Below, piece after piece: positions 1-7,685 of a DNA stretch of 64,000 bases. The DNA is from Chryseotalea sanaruensis (GTDB taxonomy: Bacteria > Bacteroidota > Bacteroidia > Cytophagales > Cyclobacteriaceae): positions 434,001 to 498,000 of the forward strand of contig NZ_BHXQ01000004.1 of NCBI RefSeq assembly GCF_003990915.1, read 5' to 3'. The notes under the pieces are model-generated. The model made no database searches. It was given only the letters and a program-made list of their open reading frames with translations, and was not told where the DNA came from. Within the stretch, counting starts at the first letter, position 1. Each line of letters opens with the position of its first letter. The position numbers were made by a program, and so were the translations under genes.

Positions 1-89
1 AGCGATCAAGTCAGGATGCCTATAACCGCGGGCTTGAAACCCTTGAAAAAGAAAAATTTAATGAGCTACTAAGCACCATTTTACAGTAA
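1..89 (+). CDS. C-terminal end of a gene cut by the window edge
   Basis: An open frame runs from base 3 to a TAA stop at 87-89 and would encode the last 28 residues of a protein. The tail is hydrophilic and probably helical, ending L-L-S-T-I-L-Q. It lies about 95 bases upstream of a lipoprotein gene on the same strand, so the two could be co-transcribed. Too little is visible to name a family, and the frame is supported only by its composition and uninterrupted reading. Confidence 0.5.
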   Translation, partial: RSSQDAYNRGLETLEKEKFNELLSTILQ

Positions 90-183
90 AAATTAAAGAA
101 AATTAGCATAGTCTATAAAAGGCAGCAAATAGTCAGCTAAATTGGTATCAGAATTGCAAAGACCATTATAACCAAAACAAACG

Positions 184-759
184 ATGAATATGAAAAAGTT
201 AACCTACTCCCTACTTGTACTGGCCGCGGCCGTTTTTGCGGTTGGTTGTAAAGGCAAAAAAGAAGCAGCCCAACCAAAAGGTGAAACAGAAGTGGTAGTG
301 CCATGCTCAGGTTCAGAATACTTTACAACTGCTAAAGTTTTCCGTGCTAACTCAATCGGTGAAAGCTCAGATCAGGTAGCTTCTAAAAAGAAAGCCTTAT
401 CTAATGCACGTGCAGAATTAGCAGCTAGTATTTCTACTACCGTTAAAGCTGTAACTGACAACTACCTAAACTCACGAGAAATGAACAACCGCGAGGAAGT
501 TGAAGAACGTTATGAGCAGTTAAACAGAGAAGTTGTTGAGCAACAGTTAACCGGTGTTCGTACAATCTGCGAAAAATTAATGCGCACCGAACAAGGTACT
601 TACAAGACCTACATGGCACTTGAGCTTTCCGCTGCTGATTTAGTGTCTGCTTACAACGAAAAACTTTCTAAAGACGAACGTCTTAAAATCGATTACGATT
701 ACGAGAAGTTCAAAGAAACTTTCGATAAGGAAATGGATAAAATGGGTAAGGGTAACTAA
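184..759 (+). CDS. Lipoprotein, LPP20-like
   Basis: This 191-residue protein begins with a lipoprotein signal peptide: basic M-N-M-K-K, a hydrophobic stretch, then lipobox A-V-G-C with the lipidated Cys near residue 22. The mature part is highly charged. It contains a segment near residues 60-100 rich in Ala and Lys (SKKKALSNARAELAASI) that resembles LPP20-type lipoproteins, in which a similar helix precedes a small alpha/beta domain. A C-terminal charged helix ends in D-K-M-G-K-G-N. It is probably anchored in the outer or inner membrane facing the periplasm. No function can be assigned; the LPP20 resemblance is by eye only. A good terminator follows 25 bases after the stop. Confidence 0.8.
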   Translation: MNMKKLTYSLLVLAAAVFAVGCKGKKEAAQPKGETEVVVPCSGSEYFTTAKVFRANSIGESSDQVASKKKALSNARAELAASISTTVKAVTDNYLNSREMNNREEVEERYEQLNREVVEQQLTGVRTICEKLMRTEQGTYKTYMALELSAADLVSAYNEKLSKDERLKIDYDYEKFKETFDKEMDKMGKGN

Positions 760-783
760 TCATCCTGTTCATTGTAAAACAGA

Positions 784-808
784 AGCCTCTGCTTAGCAGG
801 GGCTTTTT
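784..808 (+). terminator. Rho-independent terminator after the lipoprotein gene
   Basis: A 9-base stem (arms 784-792 and 796-804, one G-T wobble) with a short loop is followed by five T residues. It sits 25 bases downstream of the lipoprotein stop codon. Confidence 0.8.
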
Positions 809-820
809 GCATTTAAAAAA

Positions 821-872
821 GAATTGATTCGTTAATGTGTTGATTTGATAATTCGTTGTTGATTGATATTTG
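821..872. repeat. Reiterated-word intergenic tract, one-sided
   Basis: The spacer contains loosely repeated words of the type GATTCGTT / GATTTGAT / ATTCGTTGTTGATTGAT. It uses the same vocabulary as the tract between the PhoB- and PhoR-like genes at 36620-36740, but no clear opposite arm is seen here. Confidence 0.4.
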
Positions 873-932
873 ATAAAGAATAGCATAAATTAGAAAAACA
901 ATAAGCTCCTTATTGCTGTAACTTTATCAACT

Positions 933-1337
933 ATGGCAGGCTATTCATCAACTCCATTAGTAAAAAAACTGGGTTTGAAAATGGGGCACTCTATTTACGT
1001 CAACAAAGCCCCAACAGCATATTTTGAATGGCTCGCGCCCCTACCAGACGAAATCGCTGTCAAAACTAAATTGTCTGGTCAGCTGGATTTTATACACCTT
1101 TTCGTTACCCATCAAAAAGATTTTAAAGAGTCATTTTTAAAAGCCAAAATTCATCTAAAACCTGATGCTATGTTGTGGATTTCCTGGCCTAAAAAAGCCA
1201 GTAAGGAGCCAACAGACTTAGACGAGAATGTAATCAGGGATTTTGGTCTTCAAAACGGCCTTGTAGATGTAAAAGTCTGTGCGGTTAGTGAAGTCTGGTC
1301 GGGGCTTAAGTTTGTTTTCCGATTGAAAGATCGGTAA
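933..1337 (+). CDS. DUF3052 family protein
   Basis: This 134-residue soluble protein opens with MAGYSSTPLVKKLGLKMG, the hallmark start of the DUF3052 family, and continues with the family's L-F-V-T, L-W-I-S-W-P-K-K and V-C-A-V-S-E-V-W-S-G-L motifs. The length is typical. The family fold is thought to be methyltransferase-like, but no reaction is established, so none is assigned. It is a stand-alone gene between a terminator and the promoter of the next gene. The ATG at 933 fits the family N-terminus exactly. Confidence 0.88.
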   Translation: MAGYSSTPLVKKLGLKMGHSIYVNKAPTAYFEWLAPLPDEIAVKTKLSGQLDFIHLFVTHQKDFKESFLKAKIHLKPDAMLWISWPKKASKEPTDLDENVIRDFGLQNGLVDVKVCAVSEVWSGLKFVFRLKDR

Positions 1338-1357
1338 GGAAATACCTGCTAATTGCG

Positions 1358-1365
1358 TATTTTCG
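1358..1365 (+). promoter_or_regulatory. Probable -7 box for the deoxyhypusine-synthase-like gene
   Basis: TATTTTCG, one base from the Bacteroidota -7 consensus TAnnTTTG, lies 27 bases before the ATG at 1393. No convincing TTTG -33 box is visible at the expected distance, so confidence is moderate. Confidence 0.45.
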
Positions 1366-1392
1366 CACCTTAATTAAGAAAAAATACGTGCC

Positions 1393-2370
1393 ATGAGCCA
1401 GAACAGACCGATTTCTTCATTCATTGAAAAAAACTACCTGCATTTTAATGCTGCAGCTTTGGTTGATGCTGCCAAAGGATATAAAAAACACATTGCCGAA
1501 GGCAAAAAAATGATGGTGACTTTAGCGGGTGCGATGAGTACCGCGGAGTTGGGCATCAGCTTTGCCGAAATGATTCGCCAGGATAAAGTGCATATCATTT
1601 CTTGTACCGGAGCCAATCTGGAAGAAGACATTATGAACCTGGTAGCACACAGCCACTACAAGCGTATCCCGAATTATCGCGATCTTACCCCAGAACAAGA
1701 GTGGGAATTATTAGGCAACCACCTGAACCGTGTTACGGATACTTGTATTCCCGAAGAAGAAGCTTTCAGAAGATTACAATCACATTTGTTTAAGGTTTGG
1801 AAAGATGCTGAAGATAAAGGTGAACGTTTGTTTCCGCACGAATTCATGTTCCGCATGATTAACAGCGGTGATTTAAAACAGTATTATGAAATCGATCCTA
1901 AGAATTCATGGATGATTGCCGCAGCAGAAAGAAACATGCCAATGGTTGTACCCGGCTGGGAGGACTCAACCATGGGTAACATATTTGCTTCTTATGTACT
2001 TACCGGTGAGTTGAAAGCTTCTACCATGAAGTCTGGTATTGAATACATGGTGTGGTTGGCCGATTGGTATACAACCAATGCTGGTAAAGATGGTATTGGT
2101 TTCTTCCAGATTGGTGGTGGTATCGCAGGTGACTTCCCTATTTGTGTTGTGCCAATGTTGCATCAGGATCTTGAGCGTGATGGTGTTCCTTTCTGGAGCT
2201 ACTTCTGCCAGATCAGTGATAGTACAACAAGCTACGGTTCATATTCTGGTGCTGTACCAAACGAAAAAATAACCTGGGGTAAACTTAGCATTGAAACACC
2301 AAAGTATATCGTAGAGAGTGATGCAACCATTGTAGCTCCGCTTATGTTTGCTTATATCCTGGATATGTAA
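1393..2370 (+). CDS. Deoxyhypusine synthase family enzyme
   Basis: This 325-residue cytoplasmic protein is related to eukaryotic and archaeal deoxyhypusine synthase, which moves an aminobutyl group from spermidine using NAD. Family features visible are A-G-A-M-S-T-A-E near residue 46, S-C-T-G-A-N-L-E-E-D near 70, G-G-I-A-G-D-F-P-I near 243, and E-K-I-T-W-G-K-L near 291. The Lys at about 297 aligns with the catalytic lysine that forms the enzyme-substrate imine. Bacteria lack eIF5A, and bacterial members are usually proposed to act on small polyamines, for example in homospermidine-type reactions. The substrate here cannot be read from sequence, and no other polyamine genes are nearby. Confidence 0.9.
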   Translation: MSQNRPISSFIEKNYLHFNAAALVDAAKGYKKHIAEGKKMMVTLAGAMSTAELGISFAEMIRQDKVHIISCTGANLEEDIMNLVAHSHYKRIPNYRDLTPEQEWELLGNHLNRVTDTCIPEEEAFRRLQSHLFKVWKDAEDKGERLFPHEFMFRMINSGDLKQYYEIDPKNSWMIAAAERNMPMVVPGWEDSTMGNIFASYVLTGELKASTMKSGIEYMVWLADWYTTNAGKDGIGFFQIGGGIAGDFPICVVPMLHQDLERDGVPFWSYFCQISDSTTSYGSYSGAVPNEKITWGKLSIETPKYIVESDATIVAPLMFAYILDM

Positions 2371-2442
2371 TTGTTGTTGGTTGTTCGTTGCTAGTTATCT
2401 GTTTCAAGATTTCCAACAACGAACAACCATCAACCAACAACG
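2371..2442. repeat. Reiterated-word palindromic tract (GTTGGTTGTTCGTTG type)
   Basis: The whole gap between the DHS-like gene and argS is a degenerate inverted repeat. The left arm uses the words TTGTTGG/TTGTTCGTTG and the right arm their complements CAACGAACAACC/CAACCAACAACG. It starts on the base after the stop codon. The same vocabulary recurs at 24878, 30794 and 32202. Confidence 0.75.
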
Positions 2443-2451
2443 ATTTATTAA

Positions 2452-4239
2452 ATGAATTTAGATTCCATCCTTCGCACCGAAATCCAACAAGCTATTCAGG
2501 CTGTTTTTGGTGCAGACACAGATCAGTTTCAGGTACAACCTACCAATGCAGAGTTTGAAGGTTCGCATACGCTGGTTTGTTTTCCTTTAACAAAAATCTC
2601 AAAGAAAAACCCTGAGGAAACAGCTAAAATTGTTGGTGAATACTTAATAGCCAATAGCCAATTAGTTGCTGCTTACAATGTAGTAAAGGGCTTCTTAAAC
2701 CTCAGCTTAAAAGACAGCGTGTGGGTGGAGGTATTCACTTCTCTGTTTTCGCAAGCTAATTTGGGGCAGCTACCTAAGAATGGTCAGGAGATCATGATAG
2801 AGTATTCATCACCGAATACAAATAAGCCTTTGCACTTAGGCCACTTACGTAACAACTTCTTAGGTTGGAGCGTAGCTGAGATTTATAAAGCCTGTGGGTA
2901 TAAAGTTCATAAGGTTCAAATTATTAACGACCGCGGTATACACATTTGTAAATCAATGGCTGCCTGGAAACTATATGGGAATGGCGAAACACCCAAGAGT
3001 TCAGGTATTAAAGGTGATCATCTGGTAGGTAAGTATTATGTTGAATTTAACAAAGTACTTACTGAGCAGGTAAAAGAATTGGAAGCCAAAGGCATTCCTA
3101 AAGAAGAAGCAGAAAAGCAAGCTCCCATTATGAAGGTAGCCATTGATATGCTGCGCAAATGGGAGTACCGTGATGATGAGACATTGCAGCTTTGGAAAAT
3201 GATGAACAGCTGGGTGTACGAAGGCTTTGATACAACCTACAAAAAAATGGGTGTTGACTTCGATAAACTGTATTACGAGTCAAATACATTTTTGCTTGGC
3301 AAAGAACAAGTGCTTACCGGATTAGAGAATGGTGTGTTCTTTAAAAAGGAAGATGGATCCATATGGGTTGACCTGACAGGCGATGGTCTGGATCAGAAAG
3401 TGCTTTTGCGTTCTGATGGTACCTCCGTGTATATGACGCAAGATATTGGCACAGCCATTCTTCGTTTTCATGATTATCCAAATATCAACGGTCAGGTGTA
3501 TACTGTTGGTAACGAGCAAGAATATCATTTTAAAGTATTGTTCCTGATTTTACAAAAGCTTGGCTACGATTGGGCTAAACGTTGTTACCATTTGTCGTAC
3601 GGTATGGTTGATTTACCCACCGGAAAGATGAAGTCGAGAGAAGGAACAGTAGTAGATGCTGATGACTTGATAGACGAAATGGTGGCTGAAGCCAGAAAGC
3701 AAACCTTAGAGCTAGGTAAAACCGAAGGCATGGACGATGAAGAATCCGGAACCTTATTTAACATGATTGGTTTGGGTGCTCTAAAGTTCTTCTTATTAAA
3801 AGTTGATCCAAAGAAGAAGATGCTCTTCGATCCCAATGAATCGATACAGCTGCAAGGTTTTACAGGTCCTTTCATTCAATATACGCATGCGCGTATCAAA
3901 GCCATTCTTCGCAAAGCGGACAGTTTAGCGATTAAGACAGATGCAGAAACGCTTAAAAGCATAACCTCCTTAGAAACCAGCGAGAAAGCATTAGTACAAT
4001 TGGTTTCAGGTTTTGAGAGTAAACTTAAGGAAGCCGCTAAGGACTATTCACCGGCTGTAATTGCCAACTATGTATATGAATTAGCTAAAACCTATAATCA
4101 GTTTTATCAGGCTATTCCCATTTTTACAGAGAACGATAATGCAAAACTGCAGTTTCGTATCGCGCTTTCTAAAACGGTTGCAAACCTGATAAAGCGAAGC
4201 ATGAAAATACTTGGCATTGATGTGCCTGAAAGAATGTAA
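2452..4239 (+). CDS. argS: Arginyl-tRNA synthetase
   Basis: This 595-residue class I aminoacyl-tRNA synthetase charges tRNA-Arg with arginine in the cytoplasm. The N-terminal additional domain (about 1-110) is followed by the HIGH-type motif H-L-G-H at residues 128-131, inside the family signature SSPNTNKPLHLGHLRNN. The KMSKS-like loop is K-M-K-S-R-E-G from residue 392. The C-terminal helical anticodon-binding DALR domain covers roughly 460-595 and ends in the characteristic G-I-D-V-P-E-R-M. Length is normal. The gene follows a palindromic tract by 9 bases and is 27 bases before the next gene on the same strand. Confidence 0.97.
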   Translation: MNLDSILRTEIQQAIQAVFGADTDQFQVQPTNAEFEGSHTLVCFPLTKISKKNPEETAKIVGEYLIANSQLVAAYNVVKGFLNLSLKDSVWVEVFTSLFSQANLGQLPKNGQEIMIEYSSPNTNKPLHLGHLRNNFLGWSVAEIYKACGYKVHKVQIINDRGIHICKSMAAWKLYGNGETPKSSGIKGDHLVGKYYVEFNKVLTEQVKELEAKGIPKEEAEKQAPIMKVAIDMLRKWEYRDDETLQLWKMMNSWVYEGFDTTYKKMGVDFDKLYYESNTFLLGKEQVLTGLENGVFFKKEDGSIWVDLTGDGLDQKVLLRSDGTSVYMTQDIGTAILRFHDYPNINGQVYTVGNEQEYHFKVLFLILQKLGYDWAKRCYHLSYGMVDLPTGKMKSREGTVVDADDLIDEMVAEARKQTLELGKTEGMDDEESGTLFNMIGLGALKFFLLKVDPKKKMLFDPNESIQLQGFTGPFIQYTHARIKAILRKADSLAIKTDAETLKSITSLETSEKALVQLVSGFESKLKEAAKDYSPAVIANYVYELAKTYNQFYQAIPIFTENDNAKLQFRIALSKTVANLIKRSMKILGIDVPERM

Positions 4240-4266
4240 GAGATTATTTGTATCTTCAAGTTATCT

Positions 4267-5037
4267 ATGAGAGACCAGAACCAAAATCAGAACCAGAAAA
4301 AGAGTGGCAATGAAGCCAGGCCAACTAACCCCAAGCAAGGTGGTGGTAATGGCAATAAACGTTTTAGGCATAACAAGCCACCCCGTAATTTTTGGAAAAG
4401 CTTGCTCACCAACAAAGGCTTCGATCTATTAGTGTTAGTAATAGGCATAACCATAGCCTTTGCTATCAACAATTGGATGACTGCTAAGGATGAATTGGCA
4501 GAAGAGAATTTCTATATCAATAATCTGGCGGTTGACGTAGACAAAGATATAGCGCGACTTACAGCAAGTCTTGCCGGACTAAAAGAGGATTATGAAGTTC
4601 TAATCCCATATGTAGAAAAATTCGGGAAGGAGGCGGTTGTGGGTGACTCTTTAGCATCTGTAGTAGTGGCTATTCTTTCAATAGATACTTTTGAAGGCGA
4701 TAACCATACCTATCTTTCCATGATAAGCACAACCAAATTACCAGTTATTACCGATCCGGAGGTTCGAATAAAACTCGCTGAGTATTATCACTTCTACAAA
4801 ACCATAGAACGTTTTGAAGATGTTTACAGCAACTCTTTACTCGACATGAACAATTACTTCAGCCCTTCTATCAATTATACTTTACGCAGCGTAATCAATC
4901 GTTCGGTATTGTCATCAGTTCAGACTAAAAACAACTTACTGCTGGCCACTTCTCATTTAGAAGACGGTATTGAACGTTATCAGGAAGCATTGGTTCTTGC
5001 TCAGGATTTGAGAAAAAGTTTAGTGCCCATTCATTGA
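4267..5037 (+). CDS. Membrane-anchored protein of unknown function (DUF6090-like)
   Basis: This 256-residue protein starts with about 45 very polar residues rich in Q, N, K and G (including an N-Q repeat). One transmembrane helix follows at about 55-70 (LLVLVIGITIAFAINNW), then a helical, mainly acidic region of about 180 residues. The topology suggests a short cytoplasmic tail and a large periplasmic helical domain. The transmembrane segment followed by a helical region resembles DUF6090-type proteins of Bacteroidota, recalled by eye only. It starts 27 bases after argS and ends 39 bases before a peroxidase gene, so it may be part of a short operon. Confidence 0.75.
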   Translation: MRDQNQNQNQKKSGNEARPTNPKQGGGNGNKRFRHNKPPRNFWKSLLTNKGFDLLVLVIGITIAFAINNWMTAKDELAEENFYINNLAVDVDKDIARLTASLAGLKEDYEVLIPYVEKFGKEAVVGDSLASVVVAILSIDTFEGDNHTYLSMISTTKLPVITDPEVRIKLAEYYHFYKTIERFEDVYSNSLLDMNNYFSPSINYTLRSVINRSVLSSVQTKNNLLLATSHLEDGIERYQEALVLAQDLRKSLVPIH

Positions 5038-5076
5038 ACAATTATAGGAGGGAACCTGTTTTAAAGAAAAACTAAT

Positions 5077-5565
5077 ATGAAATCCTTCCTTTTGTTTCTT
5101 ATGGCATTTTCACTTACAGCTGGTAGCGTCTATGATTTTAAGCTGCAATCAATTGATGGAAAAGAAATTGATTTTGCGGCCTATAAAGGCAAAAATCTGT
5201 TGATTGTTAACGTTGCTTCTAAATGTGGTTACACACCACAATACGAAGATCTTCAAGAGCTACACGAAAAATATGGAGATAAGATTACCATCCTCGGTTT
5301 TCCAGCAAATAATTTTGGTGGACAAGAACCGGGAACAAATTTGCAGATAGCAGATTTCTGCAAAGCCAATTATGGCGTTACTTTTCAAATGTTTGAGAAA
5401 ATATCTGTGAAAGGTGGAGATCAACATCCACTCTATAAATTTCTTGAAGAGAAAACAGGTAAACAACCTTCCTGGAATTTCTGTAAATACTTAGTGAAGG
5501 CTGATGGTACTGTTAAGTTTTATGCTTCTGGTGTAAATCCAATAGAAATTGTAGCGGATTTGTAA
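5077..5565 (+). CDS. Glutathione peroxidase family protein (exported)
   Basis: This 162-residue thioredoxin-fold peroxidase reduces hydroperoxides; bacterial Cys-type members usually use thioredoxin rather than glutathione. The catalytic Cys is residue 50 in V-A-S-K-C-G-Y-T. The Gln of N-N-F-G-G-Q-E-P-G and the Trp-Asn of S-W-N-F complete the usual active-site set. A short hydrophobic N-terminus (FLLFLMAFSLTAG) looks like a signal peptide, placing it in the periplasm. The next gene, a close paralogue, begins two bases after this stop, so the pair is translationally linked. Confidence 0.92.
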   Translation: MKSFLLFLMAFSLTAGSVYDFKLQSIDGKEIDFAAYKGKNLLIVNVASKCGYTPQYEDLQELHEKYGDKITILGFPANNFGGQEPGTNLQIADFCKANYGVTFQMFEKISVKGGDQHPLYKFLEEKTGKQPSWNFCKYLVKADGTVKFYASGVNPIEIVADL

Positions 5566-5566
5566 G

Positions 5567-6082
5567 ATGGGGATTGTTTCATTTTTAGCAGGGAAGTTAT
5601 CGCGGGCTAAAAGCATCGGCAAACCAAAGAATTCAATTTTTGAATATTCGTTCACCACACTTTCAGGCAAGGAAGTAAAGTTGTCAGACTTCAAAGATGA
5701 TAACTTGTTAATTGTGAATACCGCTTCCAAATGTGGCTTCACCTATCAATATGAAGAGTTGCAACGCCTCCACGAACAGTATGGAAACAAAGTGAAGGTG
5801 TTAGGCTTCCCAGCTAATAACTTTTTATGGCAGGAACCAGGTAACAATAACGATATAGCAGAATTTTGTCAGGTAAACTATGGTGTAAGTTTCCCAATGG
5901 CACAAAAGGTGTCAGTAAAGGGTAAAGCTAAACACCCTATCTTTCAATGGCTCACAGGCATGACTGGCAAGGAACCATCCTGGAATTTTTGTAAATATTT
6001 AGTGAAGAAGAATGGTGAAGTGATTTTCTATCCTTCAAAAGTTAGTCCGTTGGATGCCAGTATTGTCTCTAAACTAGATTAG
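5567..6082 (+). CDS. Glutathione peroxidase family protein (second tandem copy)
   Basis: This 171-residue paralogue of the preceding gene has catalytic Cys 56 in T-A-S-K-C-G-F-T, the Gln in L-W-Q-E-P-G and the S-W-N-F motif. The N-terminus is shorter in hydrophobic length and basic (about 25 residues before the fold), so it may be cytoplasmic or weakly membrane-associated, in contrast to the exported copy. Only one base separates the upstream stop from this ATG. The pair looks like a local duplication that has specialised by cell compartment. The usual G-G-Q is replaced by L-W-Q, a modest change next to the active-site Gln. Confidence 0.92.
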   Translation: MGIVSFLAGKLSRAKSIGKPKNSIFEYSFTTLSGKEVKLSDFKDDNLLIVNTASKCGFTYQYEELQRLHEQYGNKVKVLGFPANNFLWQEPGNNNDIAEFCQVNYGVSFPMAQKVSVKGKAKHPIFQWLTGMTGKEPSWNFCKYLVKKNGEVIFYPSKVSPLDASIVSKLD

Positions 6083-6088
6083 ATTTTT

Positions 6089-6553
6089 TTGAGCAAAGCA
6101 CTTCTTCTAATTAAACAACAATTACAATTGCATTGTATCGCTTACGCGAATACAAGAATAGAAACAGCGCGTACTGCCATGGAAACGGCACAGGCAGCGG
6201 CCAATGAAGAGGAGAAGAGTAGTGCGGGCGATAAATATGAAACAACCCGCGCTATGATGCAGATAGAACGCGATAAGGCAGCCGGACAATTAGAAGAAGG
6301 GTTGAAGCTAAAACGTGTTGCCGGAAGTATTATACCACAGATTAATAATTCGCAAATTGGACTTGGTAGTTTGGTAATGACAAATACTGTCCATTTTTAT
6401 ATTGGAATCAGTGCTGGTAAAGTGGAGATTGGAAATCAATCTTTTTTGACGGTTTCAGCACAGGCACCTATTGCGCTTACCTTACTAAAATTAAAGCAAG
6501 GAGATAGTTTTATGTTTAATAAGCTGAAACTGAGTATAAGCGAGATAGCTTAA
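6089..6553 (+). CDS. GreA/GreB-like transcription factor homologue
   Basis: This 154-residue protein has the layout of Gre factors: an N-terminal helical hairpin (about 1-80, with SSAGDKYETTRAMMQIERDK) and a C-terminal FKBP-like domain (about 90-154, with I-G-L-G-S-L-V and G-K-V-E-I). Gre factors insert the hairpin into the RNA polymerase secondary channel to rescue backtracked complexes. Related Bacteroidota proteins are, as I recall, often labelled '3-oxoacyl-ACP synthase', for which I see no support. The start is TTG, six bases after the preceding stop; the first internal Met would remove about 30 residues of the hairpin. Whether it acts on polymerase is inference. Confidence 0.7.
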   Translation: MSKALLLIKQQLQLHCIAYANTRIETARTAMETAQAAANEEEKSSAGDKYETTRAMMQIERDKAAGQLEEGLKLKRVAGSIIPQINNSQIGLGSLVMTNTVHFYIGISAGKVEIGNQSFLTVSAQAPIALTLLKLKQGDSFMFNKLKLSISEIA

Positions 6554-6794
6554 GAAAAATAAGGTGCTTCACTTAAATCATCAGCCAAAATTAAATAAAC
6601 ACAGGCGGATCCGTCAGAACGCTGAATATTAAAGTAAATAACGGTCAGACGGATATTAAGTAAGCAATCCAATCTATACTAAAAATTTAAAAGATTATCT
6701 TGCAACTAATTCAAAACGCAAATTGAAATGATTGGCATATCTGTTCACACAAACTTGATATTCCATCTGGCCATAAATACTAAATTACAAAGAG
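6554..6794. other. Intergenic region with a short direct repeat only
   Basis: About 240 bases without a supported gene. Two similar phrases are seen, CCGTCAGAACGCTGAATATT and ACGGTCAGACGGATATTAAG, which could be an old duplication. No clear promoter match to TTTG/TAnnTTTG is visible before menA. Confidence 0.4.
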
Positions 6795-7685
6795 ATGAAA
6801 GCCTGGTTACACGCCTTCCGATTAAGAACACTTCCTTTAGCGATATCCTGCATTGGAATGGGAAGTTTTTTGGCAGCCGCAGAGGGCTTCTTTCGACTTG
6901 ATATTTTTCTACTGGCAGTACTCACTACTATTTTTCTTCAGATTTTATCTAATCTGGCCAACGATTATGGTGATGCCGTAAGTGGCATAGATAGTGAAGA
7001 ACGCAAAGGTCCTAAACGTGCAGTACAAAGTGGTGCCATTAGTAAGGCGCAAATGCGCAAAGCGATGGTAATATTTGTGATACTCTCCTTAGTAAGTGGT
7101 ATTACCTTGTTGTTGGTGGCTTTTGGTTTGAATTGGTCTGCTCTTTTATTCTTTTTCGGTCTTGGGTTGCTCAGCATAGTAGCCGCTATTGCATATACTG
7201 TTGGTAAGCGTCCTTATGGTTATGTGGGATTAGGCGATATCGCTGTGTTATTGTTCTTCGGTATTGTGGGTGTTGGTGGTTCTTACTACTTATTTACCCA
7301 AACCATAAACTGGATGGTATTACTGCCCGCCTTTAGCTGCGGATTGCTTTCAATCGGAGTATTGAATATTAATAATATCAGAGACATTGAATCAGATCAA
7401 AAAGCTGGTAAATTCTCTATACCTGTTCGCATTGGTAAACAAAGTGCAGCTATCTATCATATAGCCCTTAGCCTTGTTGGCGTGTTAAGCGCAGTAGTCT
7501 TTGTGTTACTCAACTATGTTGCGGTATGGCAATTGCTATTTTTGCTCACAACACCGTTTCTATATTCCATTAATATAGCAGTGCTGAATAAACCTTCCGA
7601 TCAACTTGATCCCTATTTAAAGAAAATGGCAATTAGCACTTTACTTTTTGTACTGCTGTTTGGAATTGGATTACTAGTATCCTAG
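6795..7685 (+). CDS. menA: 1,4-dihydroxy-2-naphthoate polyprenyltransferase
   Basis: This 296-residue inner-membrane enzyme of the UbiA superfamily attaches the polyprenyl tail to dihydroxynaphthoate in menaquinone synthesis. The N-terminus MKAWLHAFRLRTLPLAISC is typical of MenA. The first Mg-diphosphate motif is N-L-A-N-D-Y-G-D near residue 54, followed by K-G-P-K-R-A-V. The second motif is N-N-I-R-D-I-E-S-D near 193. Eight to nine hydrophobic helices fit the family. It ends 12 bases inside the end of the convergent sigma-factor gene. Menaquinone use fits a respiring Bacteroidota. Confidence 0.94.
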   Translation: MKAWLHAFRLRTLPLAISCIGMGSFLAAAEGFFRLDIFLLAVLTTIFLQILSNLANDYGDAVSGIDSEERKGPKRAVQSGAISKAQMRKAMVIFVILSLVSGITLLLVAFGLNWSALLFFFGLGLLSIVAAIAYTVGKRPYGYVGLGDIAVLLFFGIVGVGGSYYLFTQTINWMVLLPAFSCGLLSIGVLNINNIRDIESDQKAGKFSIPVRIGKQSAAIYHIALSLVGVLSAVVFVLLNYVAVWQLLFLLTTPFLYSINIAVLNKPSDQLDPYLKKMAISTLLFVLLFGIGLLVS

